Positions 31,675 through 43,364 of a stretch of 64,000 bases of DNA are shown one piece after another (the first letter of the stretch is position 1; every line of letters starts with the position of its first letter). The stretch is from Nematopogon swammerdamellus (Eukaryota; Arthropoda; Insecta; Lepidoptera; Adelidae), in contig OX336336.1 of the NCBI GenBank assembly GCA_946902875.1, forward strand, positions 29,405,558 to 29,469,557, in the 5' to 3' direction. A program made the translations under genes and the position numbers. The notes under the pieces are model-generated. The model searched no databases and was not told the origin of the DNA. It worked only from the letters and a program-made list of their open reading frames with translations.

Positions 31675-31990
31675 TTATTTATTTATTTTATTTATTTATT
31701 TATTTTAAACACTGACAGCTGACAGCTGGTGCGTGTATTCTGTTTTTTAATTTATGAGTGCACTTGTATTGTTTTTAAGTATTTTTGTTCGTTTTTTGTT
31801 TTGTTTTTTTTTTGTCTAATTGGTTTTTTAAAGAATAACCGAGGGTGCGCTGACGGTGTCCTCAGATAATTTGTTCCAGGCCCTTACGACCCGGTGCGTC
31901 AGAACAGAACTTATAACGGAGGCATTCTTCAGCACCGCCGCCTTGTTGATGCGCAATTCTAGCGCCGCCGCCGTCGAGTAGCTAGTCGGC
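31675..31990 (-). mobile_element. CR1-like LINE 3' end (minus)
   Basis: On the minus strand it encodes the RVVRAWNKLSEDT-type terminal motif and ends in an (aaat)n tail. Near-identical family member at 46600-46895 on the plus strand. Confidence 0.7.
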
Positions 31991-32280
31991 CGTGTACAAC
32001 TCTTTGAAATCCAAATACTTATATTCAGACGATGGCGAAGAATTAAATAACTCGCGGGAACAATACATCAAACCTGAGCCGAAACTCCACAATCACAAAA
32101 GTGGAAAAATTATCAACTTTAACCCATGGCTGTCGAGAGAGTGCCACAGAACCCCAAAACAAATCTGCCATCTCTGACATTATTTTTCTTATAAACATTA
32201 ACGCTGCAAGCAAACCAGCTAGCACTATGGTAATAATGTTACACGGGGTCTCAACTAATAGCGTGCGTGTTGTGATGCAG

Positions 32281-32456
32281 AGGTGATGCGCGCCGGCGGC
32301 GAGGAGGCCACCTACACAGAGCTCGCCACCGTGGACACGCTGCGCATCGCGCGCCTCCACCACGCGCCTCCCACCGCTACACCCACCACACCCACCACAC
32401 CCACCACGCCCACCACACCGCCCGCCGTCAAGCGGGAGATCATCTCACCTCAGAAG
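32281..32456 (+). CDS. E15: Thr/Pro-rich linker with SUMO-type motif
   Basis: Phase 1 in, phase 0 out. EVMRAGGEEATYTELATVDT, then a TTP repeat (PTTPTTPTTPTTPP), then AVKREIISPQK. VKRE fits the psi-K-x-E sumoylation consensus. Acceptor gatgcag, donor gtacgc. Confidence 0.85.
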
Positions 32457-32488
32457 GTACGCTATTCATTCTGTGTAATACCTGATTA

Positions 32489-32882
32489 GCCGCATACTGA
32501 CTGAGCGCGGCATACCGCGAGGCTGCCTCGGCCGTATGCCGCGCGAGGCTGCCTCCCTACAAGTACAATTGTCGCGAGGCTGCCTCGCGAGGAAAAGCCG
32601 AGCCGTATTCCGTCCGAACACCGTCCCATATAGCTGAATAAGTTTTAAGCACAGCTCCTTATCCATGTCGCGAACGAGCGAGGCGAGCGAGGCGCACAAC
32701 GTCCGTCTTGAGTGCGCGCGGCAAATGGACTGAGGCTCCTTTGAGCGTGACAAAAAACCGACAGCGGGCGGATCGGCCGAGGCAACGCTCGCCCGAGGCC
32801 GCGCGTGCGCTTGCCTCGGGCGAGGCGCGTCCTGATTGAACGAGGCATGCGCGCGGCAGCTGCGCTCAGTACGCGGCTATTA
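32489..32882. mobile_element. GC-rich TIR element, copy 2
   Basis: Ends tagccgcatactgactgagc and gtacgcggctatta. Interior matches 5330-5732 closely (gcacagctccttatccatgt, cgaacgagcgaggcgagcga). Confidence 0.8.
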
Positions 32883-33324
32883 AAACAGACGGAGGAGAGA
32901 GTTGAAATGGTTGTTCTGAGCTAACTGGGTAGGTCGCCACTAACTGGGCGCGTACTTCATCGAAGTGGACGTGGCTTTACGCCGGTCTCGACGCAGCTCA
33001 CGCGGGGTTAAATGGTACGCGATCGGTGGACTACAAAGTGGTGCGTCGCCGCTACAGCAGCGCTCATCATAATATTAAAAAAAAAAGTGAGAATCAAGTG
33101 CACTCAACATACAAAGCACAAGCATCTGCTTGAAGCTGCTAGATATTAATACTACAGCAATAATAAGGCTTAAGAAGCTCTCGCTGAGTGGTTGGGTCAA
33201 GCACCAGATCCAGAAGGCAGCCCTGCTCGACACTGCGCGCATCGTCCGGAGGTTTCTCTCTTTGGGACCCGACCATCGGTAGCCTGGGCTCCATTGGAAT
33301 GGAAACTCCATTTTTGTAAGTTTT

Positions 33325-33455
33325 GTATGTTTTAGGTATAGTTATATGTAAACGGCATGGCATTCGCAGCCCCCGCATGTGACCGTCCACGGGCGTCACT
33401 AGACACTTTATGGGTGGCTCGGTCACTTGACGCGCTTACTATAAAAAAAAAAAAT
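33325..33455 (+). mobile_element. LINE family A 3' end
   Basis: acggcatggcattcgcagcc, then acactttatgggtggctcgg and cttactataaaaaaa, as in 1-519. Confidence 0.75.
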
Positions 33456-33519
33456 TCAAATTAATATAAATAAATGGATAAAATAATAATAATACAGGAT
33501 TTCGTCTTTGCAATACAAG

Positions 33520-33840
33520 ATGGATGAAGTTGTTAAGACGAACAACTATAGGAAACACATAATGAAGGACGGCACCATTGACATCTACAAACCTGCGAGG
33601 GCACTCGAAAAAGCTCTTATCACAATCGGTTCAAGCAGAACCCCCGACGACACTTTCTCACCAACAGAGTAGTAGAATCTTGGAACAGTCTACCCAGTGA
33701 AGTGTAAATGCTATCTCCGTGAATAATTTTAAATACAAACTGGTCGATCATATAAATAAAATCATAAATAAATATATGAAATAATAGTAACTAAATAAGT
33801 ATTGTGCTAATAGTGGTTAACCTATTAATAATAATATAAT
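33520..33840 (+). mobile_element. CR1-like LINE 3' fragment
   Basis: Encodes RRHFLTNRVVESWNSLPSEV followed by a stop, the C-terminal motif of CR1/L2-type ORFs. Confidence 0.65.
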
Positions 33841-35075
33841 TTAATACAAAATTTTTGAAGTGAATGCGTCATTATTGGAGGTTTTTATCCATTCGCGAGT
33901 GTGTGAAATCGAAAACAAAACGTAACCTCAATATATTTGTGAAGTGAAATGTTCGTGCAATGTTCAACTCACAATTTGGAATCAAAACAAAGGTCAGTGA
34001 ACTTTAAGGTACCTACAGTAGAAACCAAACTTAAATGCGGCTGTGAGATGCGCCCGTGTGTCTGCGCAAAAGACGATTATTAGGGCAGAGGGGGGGAGAA
34101 CGGGAGGTGTGCAAAGGGGGTATCGGCGCTCCCCCGCGTTGCTAGGATACGACCGCGCGCCGTGTCGCCGCCCGCGTCCTGCCTGTCGCCCGCGCACGCC
34201 CCCCTCTCATCTGTGCGTGCGCCATTGTACAGTCACTCAATATTTATTTGTTTCTTCCGTAGTGTCGCGGTAGATTTTCTACTAATGGTGGTTTCACACA
34301 TGTTTATTCGTATTCGTGATTGTTGCAAACATTTTAGTTTTATCTCACTCTAACCAAGCCATTAGAAGGAGACGAAACGGAAATGTTTACCAAATAGTTG
34401 TGTACATACAGCTATGTGTGGTGCTAGCATGATAAATGTTTATTGGCGAAGTGCGTTTACCGGGGTCGCCCAAACAACACTAACACGTCGTAATTTCAAA
34501 CCGGTTTTAACCATGATCGATACATCGGTGTGCACAAACATAATATAATACAATAATATATCAAAATAATATAAAGCAAGACTCTCTTTTTTTATCTACA
34601 AATGATAATGTAATAATTTTATAAATTTTCTGGCAAAATATTCGATTGAATATTTTATTTGACTATACATGCGCAGTCAAGCGGCCGAACTTCAGGCCAA
34701 TACGCATTTAAGTTTGGTTTCCACTGTATGTATAGATAACTTTCTAGGAAATTTTGTAACAATTACAAGCATGCCAAATTTCTCCAACATAGTGTTCATG
34801 TTTTTTCTCCTTTTTTAATAAATTGCAGTCGCTAATATCTCCGAAGTTTCACGGAGTTGGGTGTCGAGTGCGGGGCGCGACGTGTGAGCGGTTAAGCTGA
34901 TGCTTGTACTGTGTATGTTGAGTGCACTTGATTCTCACTTAAATTTTTTTTTATTATAATTTGTTGAAATTTTGTAAAAAAAAAATTTTTTCACTGTTGC
35001 CTTAAAATTTTTATTAATTTATTTATTTATTTATTAATTTTTTCATAATTAATAAAGTGTCTGTCCCCCCTCCAG
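33841..35075. other. Mostly unassigned intron, with MITE relative at about 34295-34440
   Basis: 34295-34440 shares the tgttgcaaacattttagttt and gagacgaaacgg core with the MITE at 7537. The 34080-34230 patch is GC-rich but without a phase-compatible exon. Confidence 0.4.
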
Positions 35076-35195
35076 CGCCAGGTGTGCGACTCGGCCAGCA
35101 CACGTGTGTTGGCGGACGCCACCGGGCGGGCGTGGGTGCCAAGCGGAGCGATCTACACAGCGGCGTTCTACACAACATTTCTAGACTTTTTTGTA
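35076..35195 (+). CDS. Putative alternative (possibly terminal) exon
   Basis: After a good acceptor (tgtcccccctccag) the phase-0 frame reads RQVCDSASTRVLADATGRAW then VPSGAIYTAAFYTTFLDFFV and stops (TGA ending at 35198). The first two thirds have exon-like GC content; no convincing phase-0 donor is seen (tgg|gtgcca is weak). E15 can splice directly to E16 without it. It may be an alternative last exon giving a protein without AT-hooks, or a decayed exon. Confidence 0.4.
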
Positions 35196-35236
35196 TGAAA
35201 CCTAAGTGAAACACATAAATTTAACGTTTAAATTTA

Positions 35237-35525
35237 CTTTTTTTTTATGGAAAATGACACGGTTGGCTACATCATCTACCACATCCGCGATGTCAGCCCA
35301 TAACAACCAAGGTGTGAACTAAGACGAGGTTCCATGTCAGTGCTTCCCTTCGGTCGTGTCAGCTACACTGAACTGGATGGAAGACACGAACTATTTAAAT
35401 AGCCGTTTCAACAGAGCTTTCCTAGTGAAACTCTACCAGCTAGTAAGGTAGGAAGGGAAGGGACCTACAGTTTTACGTGAATTTGAACCATGCTCAACCT
35501 GCAACGGTGGAGTAGTTAGCCATTT
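35237..35525 (-). mobile_element. SINE family 1 (minus)
   Basis: T run at about 35240 (A-tail), gtcagcccataaca, aggtaggaagggaagggacc; the head is mostly lost. Confidence 0.75.
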
Positions 35526-35554
35526 ATTTATTTATTCAGTAATCAAATCATACA

Positions 35555-35690
35555 GTTAAAAAATACCCTGCGAAGTTTCTTGTCGGTTCTTCTTCGTGGG
35601 TGTAATCGAACCGGATAGAACAAATTGTGACAAGTTCGAGCGCAGTCTAACTGCCATATGAATGATCAATTATAAACAATACAACAATAC
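35555..35690 (+). mobile_element. Retroelement 3' end fragment
   Basis: ccctgcgaagtttcttgtcg and gtgggtgtaatcgaaccgga, as in 18840-19038. Confidence 0.6.
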
Positions 35691-36296
35691 AATGGTATGG
35701 TATGGTATGGTATTTATTTGGTCTTTTTGGTATATTTATACACTTAGACAGGTCAGATTTTATAAACAAATTTCTTATTATTCTATTTCGATCCAAGCAA
35801 AAATAGGCCATCGACAAAACACAGAAAATTAAAAAATGCACAAAATATTTAAATACCACAACTGTAACAAATTAAAATCAAACATATGTCACTGTACAAA
35901 AAGTTCAAAAGAAACAGTCAATAGATCAACTAAATTAAGATAAAATATTAAAATAAAAACAATCAAGTCAAAAAATCACAATCAATATCAGAAATAAAAA
36001 ATAAAAAAAACTATTATGAATATATCAAAAAATGTCACACCTTATTGAATAAAATACAATACAGTACATAACTAAACAATTAATAAAGTAGTAATATTTA
36101 AACAAAAAAAAGTATGATGCTAACTTAAAAAGACACAATTTTTTATTGTAAACAAAATGTCAAAAGAGCATAACATAGCTATAACCCAAACTAATATATT
36201 TATGTGAAAATAAATCAAATATTGAAGAAGAAATATTTGGAGAAAAAAAAAATTTATAAACTTAATCATAAGCTAATGAAACACTACGTGTAAAAT

Positions 36297-37253
36297 TTAA
36301 TTGTTTTTAAGATTGTCGTGAAAGATGTCAACATGAGAAAATTTATTATTATAACTTACACAAGAACGGCGAAGGAACACATTACTAAGGTAGTTACAAT
36401 TACTTTTAGGAATATTAAATAAATTACCAGAATGTGTGCGAAATTTTGGACATCGGAAATTAATTTTGCTGAGTAAGTGGGGAGAATCAACTTTATTGTT
36501 TAGTATTTTATGCAGTAACCTAACATCTGTAAACATTCGACGTTCAGTCAACGAAGTTAACTTCTTAAATTGAGTGCCACACCGAAAAGATGGATGCTTA
36601 AGTAATTTGTTCTGAATTTTTTCGATAGATTGAATATAAACTTTATACTGCGGGTTCAAAACTGCAGAGGCAAACTCCAGATGACTTCTGACGTAGGCAA
36701 AGTATAACAACATCAAAGTAGTTGGGGATTTGAACGGTCTGGAAACTCACAGGACAAAGCCAAGCATTTTATATGCTTTATCTGTAATTTTAGTAATATG
36801 TTGATCAAATAATAACTTCTCGTCTAAGATGACTCCAAGGTCCCGCACCTGGCCACTCCTCTCCAGTATTTCACTATTTAGAGTGTAAGAGTTGTCTTGT
36901 TTGAAAATAATGTTACGCTTCGAGAAAAGCGTTTTAGCTGAAATTTTTTTAACATTTAGATATAAATGATTGTTACGACAGTATAAAGACATGTTATCTA
37001 GATCATTTTGTAAGTCTAAACAATGGTGACTAACTTCTGTTCTTTTTATTATTTTCATATCGTCAGCGTAAAGTAGAAATTTTGAATGTTTAATATGGTC
37101 CCCAATATCATTAATATAAATTAAAAATAGGAGTGGTCCGAGATGGGAGCCCTGGGGTACTCCAGAGGGTATATAACAAAATTTGGAGCAGCAACCTTTA
37201 AGAGCAACAGCTTGAAAACGATTGGAGATATAAGAGATTAGCCAGCGAAGCAA
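36297..37253 (-). pseudogene. Reverse transcriptase core and C-terminus of the L2/CR1-like LINE
   Basis: Two ORFs in different frames. 36747-37253 carries the palm motifs (FLLYADDMKI intact) and the thumb. 36297-36716 carries the C-terminal region (YVRSHLEFASAVLNPQYK, IEKIQNKLLKH). The frame change between them and stops upstream make it a pseudogene. Confidence 0.85.
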
Positions 37254-37704
37254 ATCTCCCCGTATACCAATACATTTTAATTTTTAAGACATAATGCTTA
37301 ATTTTATCAAACGACTTAGAAAAATCTGTATAAATAACATCCACCTGAAAAATTTCACTCGTAGACTCAACAAGGAAATCCGTTAATTCACAGAGATTTG
37401 TATCTACTGACCGGTTTTTCAAAAAAACCGTGATGATTTTTCAAAATGTGTGGGCTGACTACCGAGTACACTTGGTCGTATACGACTTTTTCAAGCAATT
37501 TACTTAAGATAACTTAGAAATGGGCCTGTAATTTTCCATATTAGATCTGTCGCCTGATTTATATACAGGAGTCACAAAAGCCTTTTTCCAAACTAATGGA
37601 AAGACCCCTTCATTGATAGATTTGTAAAATAAAATACAAACAGGTACAGCCAATTCACACGCTAATGTTTTAATATAGGGATGAACGAAATCGGAAGCTG
37701 CACT

Positions 37705-37890
37705 TTTTTTTTTATTTAATTTATTTTAGGGCTAGACAAAGCAATTCGTCAATATCAGCCCCATGGTACCTTTCCTCTCGATTCCTCAGGGCTCAGAGTG
37801 CCTAAGGGATAGAGAACGTTTAACAAACTCCAATACACATGTTAAATCCTTCCCACTTGGGCTCGCCAACAGCCTATGAATACAAAAAAA
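37705..37890. mobile_element. Short insertion in the LINE with about 13-bp duplicated flanks
   Basis: gaagctgcactttt on the left and aagctgcgctttt on the right flank about 185 bp that begins with a T run, consistent with a minus-strand retroposon. Family not recognised. Confidence 0.55.
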
Positions 37891-38111
37891 CAAAGCTGCG
37901 CTTTTACTGTCATCAATAGATACCTGATGACTGAGTGTATACTAATATCAACTGTATGTAGGCCACAAGGGGAATTTGGTTCATCAGAAAAGTCAAAGTT
38001 AGAGAGATCGTTATGAATTGGGTCATTAAAAACTGTTTGAAAAAAAAAACAAATAAGTCACAAACATCACGGGCACCAGAGACCTTTTTTTCTTAAAGAA
38101 ACATGTCTCGA

Positions 38112-38413
38112 GGTACAGGTCGGTTAACCAAAGCTGGCACGTGCACAGTACTCACACCAATGCAATTGTGCAAGTGCGAGTGAGACAGATCGGGGCATAC
38201 GCATCACGAAAACCCGATCTATCTCACTCGCGTACAGGTCAGTTAACCAAAGCTGGCACGTGCACAGTACTCACACCAATGCAATTGTGCAAGTGCGAGT
38301 GAGACAGATCGGGGCATACGCATCACGAAAACCCGATCTATCTCACTCGCACTTGCACAATTGCAGTGGTGTGAGTACTGTGTACGCGCCAGGTTTGGTT
38401 AACCGACCTGTAT
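38112..38413. mobile_element. Palindromic MITE with internal partial duplication
   Basis: Ends TACAGGTCGGTTAACCAAAG and GGTTTGGTTAACCGACCTGT followed by A. The left half (about 118 bp, starting acaggtcggttaacc / acaggtcagttaacc) is present twice in tandem; the right half is its reverse complement. The TA on each side suggests a TA target site. Confidence 0.8.
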
Positions 38414-38525
38414 ACCGTCACTAGCCTTTTTCGACTTGACAAAGTTCCAAAAACACTTAGGGTTGGTTTTAATTAGGCTTTCAGTTTTTTCGATATACTT
38501 TTAATAACACTCGGACTTTAAATTC

Positions 38526-38612
38526 TTCCAAGTACTGACCGCGCCCAGATGTGCGTATGATCACGATCGACAGTCGACCAACCCCAGCACTTAGCTACGG
38601 AGGCTGACATAA
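38526..38612 (-). mobile_element. SINE family 1 head fragment
   Basis: ccaagtactgaccgcgccca and ttagctacggaggctgacat are the reverse complement of the tRNA/5S-like head. Confidence 0.65.
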
Positions 38613-38749
38613 CTTACTAAACATTTAATTCGTTTTTAGTCAAATTGTGTTCATTAGTAACCACTTAGACCGAGTCTAAGTCGATTCCTGTCTTTACGTA
38701 AGAAAAGATTTATATCTCTATCTCTTCTCTTCTCTACTCTTCTCTATCT

Positions 38750-39242
38750 CTACTTCTTATAAAAGGGAACGTCTGTATGTATGTATGTATGTATGTTTGA
38801 GGTAAACTCCGGAACCACAGAACAGATTTTGATGCGGTTTGCACCAATGTAAAGAGTAGTTCTTCAGGCTCACTATAGGCTAAATAGCTTTAGGGTTGAG
38901 CAGTATCAAATAAAATAAAGTATATAGCATGAACGGAATTTAGTGTCGAATGGTAGTTATAGATGGCGTTAGCAGTTCTGTTACGTTGCTTTGGTGAAGA
39001 TAGTTGCTTTTCGTAGTAGCAATGTTAAGATACATAGAATAAATAGGAAAGAGGGGGCAATAGAAGAGCAAGGGGCGGGAGGGGAAGCGAGAGAGTTAGT
39101 GAGAGAGGGAGGGAGAAAGGTTTCCAAGAGAGAGATAGAGAGATAGAATAGAAAAAAAGAAGCGATTGTCTATCATATTTGCGTTTAAATCGAATTTGCT
39201 ATTAAACCGACTTTACCGCGAGCGAAGCCGCGGATAAAAGCT
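38750..39242 (+). mobile_element. Helitron-type element, third family
   Basis: Starts near an (atgt)n microsatellite, contains ccggaaccacagaacagatt and ends cgcgagcgaagccgcggata followed by aaagctagt. Confidence 0.65.
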
Positions 39243-39900
39243 AGTTTGCTAATAAAAACATGAGATCATGTATAAATTGTGTTTTACTTACACCTTGATA
39301 GTTTACTAATAGTATTCACGAAATATAAACTCCCTCTCCATAGAAAGTGTTAACACAACAGCCTCAAACTAATGTCAACAAATCACTCAAGGCACCACAC
39401 GACCCCATGAAAGGTTTTGTGTAGTTTCATTTCAAGAATTGTGACACTTGACTCAACTCGATCTGTTTGATTGATGTGTGTATACAATCTTGAAGAATCT
39501 ACCTATATTCACCACCTATACCACACCAAAACACTTGTCGTTTGAAGGTTATTTTCGGACAACCACACGCTTATATGCATTTAAACTTTTTTTTCTACCC
39601 TCAAGTTATAGCAGGTATTGTTGTGCCACCCCTATTTTTTTTTTCCTAATTTCACCGCACCGCTGTAGCGGTTCATAGATACATCTTCCTTCCTTATACA
39701 TTATACATACATACCACACAAGCTGTATCCCGACAGTCAGGGTAAGCAGAGTAATCGGTGTTGTGCTGCAACAACTCTGGAAACTTGCAACACAACATCG
39801 ACCACCACGTTTAGCAAAGCATTCGGACAAGATAACCAAGCAGCAAGTAAGGCACAAAAACCCACCTGCTGCACGTCTCGGTGGATGGACCGTGCCAAAG
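39243..39900. other. Unassigned intron sequence
   Basis: No gene recognised. Confidence 0.4.
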
Positions 39901-39904
39901 TGAG

Positions 39905-40130
39905 AGGTGGCAAACCTGTCGCCCTTTAGCACGGCATCTCGTCCTTATCCCTTAGTCGACTTTTACGACATGCACGGGGAGAGACGCAGTGGGGCTATTC
40001 TTTTTAAGTACTGGCCTCACACAGTACATACAGTACATCTTCCTTCCTTCCTTCCTTTCAGAGGGGTGGGGGGGGGGGGAGGGGTTGAACTAAGCTTGTG
40101 ATGGCTTCTGCGAACTTTCATCTATATAGT
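39905..40130. mobile_element. Retroelement fragments and simple repeats
   Basis: 39905-40040 matches 26960-27165 (cgacttttacgacatgcacg). It is followed by (cttc)n and a G run at about 40065-40080. Confidence 0.55.
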
Positions 40131-40164
40131 GTCAATAGTCTCCGCGTAAAACGGCTGTAACAAA

Positions 40165-40440
40165 CCGCTGCTTTACCGTTCGGAACCGGTGTAAAACTGT
40201 AGGTCCCTTCCCTTGCCCCTTACTAGGTGGTAGGCTCAAATTGTAGCCGACTGGGTTGGTACCACCGTACTGGATGTAAGATGGCCGCAAGCAACCTCGG
40301 TTGTGTTCTCCGCCAGCAATCCAGGGAAGTCTCCGGTATGGCACCTACCTTCTCGGAGGTGATATTGGCTGGTTAGAGCATGTGCTTTGGCCCCTCCGAC
40401 TCAGCCACCCATACCGGATTACATAAAAAAAAAAACACGG
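40165..40440 (+). mobile_element. SINE family 2, 5' truncated
   Basis: Begins at gctttaccgttcggaaccgg and runs through ccagcaatccagggaagtct to the A-tail (about 40425-40438). Confidence 0.85.
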
Positions 40441-40816
40441 ACAGACGGATGGGACGAAATTATAAACATTCCTTTATTTTAATTTTGTTACGGAACCCTA
40501 AAAATCTCCAAAAACATTATTTTATAATAAAAAAAACTCCGAGTGTTGGTGCCCGCTACTATTTTGGAACACTAAGACAAATTCTAGACATCAAAAAGGT
40601 GAAAAGTGTTGCTAGAGTGATAGTCTGCTCTTTCATGAACAGTTATATATAGTTTGAGGGGATTAGGAGGATTTTTGCCAGAAAATGTAGTCATTTTGTA
40701 CCACGACTCGGAGCTTAAGTGGTCGGAACCTTTGAACGGTGGTCAGCAAGGGTGGAAACCCAGGTGCCAAGCCTTTGAAGGGCACCTGGCAACGGGAGCG
40801 GTTATCCAACTGATTT

Positions 40817-41013
40817 TTAACCCTTTCGTCGCCGAGACCGCTAGGGCCCAGTCATGCGCCCAGGCCAAGGCTTTACGAAACTTCCACCGTACTACTACTA
40901 CAATTATACCTATTTTTTAAAGCACTTTTCGAAATCACATATGTGTGCGCCTGGCCTCACAAAATGACTATAGGTGCACACAAATATGTGCGACTGGCGC
41001 CGAAAGGGTTAAA
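40817..41013. mobile_element. MITE with AACCCTTTCG-type inverted ends
   Basis: Left ttttaaccctttcgtcgcc and right ggcgccgaaagggttaaa are inverted. The interior near the right end repeats gtgcac / atgtgtgcg motifs. Confidence 0.55.
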
Positions 41014-41389
41014 CATTAACTGATTGAACTTATCACTTCTTGAAGCAATTTATTCCAGTAGTCCACTACTCGATTAGAAAGAAAGTACTTACTTGTGTTT
41101 GAATTAAACTTGAGTTTTAGTTAATGACCACGATATCCTCTGCCTTATGGCCCGTTTTGGCCGTTAAGGCAGAGACAGGTGCAACACGTGATGCCACATG
41201 CTAGATGTACAAAGCTGTATATACCCGCTATAGTGTATGTGTATACTGTATATATAGGCACGTGTCGGGCGTAACGTAATGCGAAATAAAATTCTACCAT
41301 CGTTCCACGCGCAACAGGTTGGGATGATCCATCCACACACTGTCGATACTTAGGACAAATCTATCCTGTAAATCCTTTATTTACAGGGT

Positions 41390-41592
41390 CGCCAACAAGT
41401 GGAATGCACTGCCACCTGCATCCTTTCTTCTAATGTGCAGTCTGGGAACCTTCAAACATAATGAGAAGGTGCAACTAGCCGGCCGACATGGTATTCGAAG
41501 CCCCCGTCAATATCCGAATGCCCGTGGGCGCCGTCGGACTATACCTCTGCGTTAGTCTGGCGCGCGCCATATGTCGTGTTTCCTATAAAAAA
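41390..41592 (+). mobile_element. LINE family A 3' end abutting exon E16
   Basis: ggcatggcattcgcagcc-type block (here cgacatggtattcgaagccc), cccgtgggcg, and the end cctataaaaaaa at about 41592, only 27 nt before the E16 acceptor. Confidence 0.7.
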
Positions 41593-41619
41593 ATTAAATT
41601 GTGTTTTAACGCGGCACAG

Positions 41620-41809
41620 ATGGCGGGTATCCTGCGCAAGGCCGAGGAGGTGAAGCGTCGCGCGCAGCTGCTGCGTGACGTCGCCCCCGCCGCCACACCC
41701 GCCGCCACACCCACCACCACAGCCGGCACACACGCCACCGCACCCCCCGCCGCACCCAACAAGCACACCACCAAGAAGACTCCCGTCGCACAGGACAAGC
41801 GATCGCAAG
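41620..41809 (+). CDS. E16: Ala/Thr/Pro linker
   Basis: Phase 0 in, phase 1 out. MAGILRKAEEVKRRAQLLRD forms a probable helix, then Ala-Pro-Thr repeats and a Lys-rich end (KHTTKKTPVAQDKRSQ). Acceptor cggcacag, donor gttcac. The first codon is ATG, so it could also act as an alternative first coding exon. Confidence 0.85.
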
Positions 41810-41879
41810 GTTCACACTTTAAATTATTCTTTAAAGTTTTGAAAAAAAAAATTATACAATTATTTATTTATTTTTTAAT

Positions 41880-43075
41880 GAACAAGCAGCTCTAGCGGAT
41901 GTGTTCATATCATTTTTTTTTCAGTTAATTAATGATTATGTTTTTTTTTGTTTTTTTTTTTTAGTTTTCGTACTTGGGTTGTGTTGCGTACACTGTTGCT
42001 ATTTGTTTGTTGATGTACTTTTTATGTATTTATCTAATCGGTTTGTGAAGGTGTTTGTGTTTGGGGAGTCAATCACATCCTGTGGGAGTTTATTCCAGGC
42101 GTTCACAACTCGATTTGTTATGAACATACATCGGAATCCGCGGGGCACGAATACGACCTTGTTAGGGATTGACTACGGCGATCAATAAACAATCGACACT
42201 GTTATCGATACTCATATTTATTTGTTTATTGTATTTTATTCATGTCATGTTTCAGACCTGAATACTTATATACCTACAGTACTTATATAAACATGTATAC
42301 TTTATGTTAACGATTAAGTAAATATAATACATATTTATATAAGGTCTTTCAAAATTAGTTCATAGTACGCTAAGTACGCTAATAAAAATTTTTGAACCTT
42401 GGGCTTTTTTTAAGTAAAAAATTTTTTTATGTAGGTATTTAAATAAAAAAATAGGTGGTTGATTTTTATAACCTAATCGATTCAGTTTCATAACAGTAAC
42501 AAAAAAGTCTTCATGACCATTATGATGTAACACGTGTAAGTTGGTAAAAAAAATCAAATTATTTCTATTCCATACTAATAAAACTAATATTGTGGTTTGA
42601 ACAGATTTGTATTGTACCTACAAAGTAAATACAACATTTGTTTATTATATCTTATTTTCTATAGAAATACTCTTAGTTTTAATAATCGACATTATTTCTT
42701 ATTATTCTAAAATAACGATCGATTTTCGATATTTGTGGATACATTGTCCCATCACTAAACAACCTTGAATCATTCGTGCCCCGCGGATTCCGATGTATGG
42801 TTATGAAGTGCTTTCGGATGTTTGTGTTTGAAGCTGTCTGGTTAAGTTTTTTGCTGTGACCACGAAGGTGATATTTCTGGTTCAGGTCAAACATTTCAAT
42901 TAAGTCTGGGAAATCATACTTTGAGGTGAGTATTTTGTAGACTTCAATGAGGTCTCCTCTGTCGCGGCGTTCTTCTAATGTGGTCCTTTCAAGTAGTTTT
43001 AATCTTTCTTCTTAGCTCAAGCTTTTAGCTCGTAGGGAATTTTGGTGAATCTTCTTTGAACTTGTTCCAATTGAT
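41880..43075 (-). mobile_element. CR1-like LINE 3' part, split by a hAT element
   Basis: Minus strand, from 43070: LLERTTLEERRDRGDLIEVY, KYHLRGHSKKLNQTASNTNI then RKHF. After the hAT insertion the frame resumes as ITNRVVNAWNKLPQDVIDS down to about 41900. Confidence 0.8.
42125..42799. mobile_element. Non-autonomous hAT-type element (675 bp)
   Basis: Inverted ends CATACATCGGAATCCGCGGG and CCCGCGGATTCCGATGTATG, flanked by the 8-bp duplication GTTATGAA (42117-42124 and 42800-42807). Interior AT-rich, no transposase. Confidence 0.9.
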
Positions 43076-43364
43076 GGATGTCTTTAACAAAGTATGGTTG
43101 TCTGGAATCCGTTATTCTTATCTGGAATCATATCTGGAATCTGTTATTCTTATATATCTGGAATCCGTTATTCTTATTCTTAAATACAGATGGACAGACA
43201 AATCATACCTATCAGTCAATCAGATTTCATGATGCTTCTGTTATTGTTCTGTTGTTTGGGTTATGTTATTATGTTATGAGGTTTTATGGCCAATTTCGCC
43301 GTTCCGTTCAGCGTCCCGCATAACTTGTCTTGTGGTCTGAGCAATTCAATCTCTTTTATGTAAA

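Larger units (their letters stand above)
35692..38530 (-). mobile_element. L2/CR1-like LINE, degenerate, with two nested insertions
   Basis: The minus-strand element ends in an (atacc)n tail at about 35692-35712. Recognisable parts, 5' to 3': pre-RT segment ending in KCFWNFVKSKK at about 38450; WKKAFVTPVYKSGDRSNMEN at about 37560; RT core with GVPQGSHLGPLLFLIYINDI and the intact YADD box (36747-37253); C-terminal part (36297-36716). Frameshifts and insertions at 37705-37890 and 38112-38413 break it. The 3' UTR recurs at 46918-47140. Confidence 0.85.

Noticed and set aside
42125..42799. LTR retrotransposon ends
   Set aside because: The terminal repeats are inverted, not direct, and flanked by 8-bp duplications, so hAT-type.
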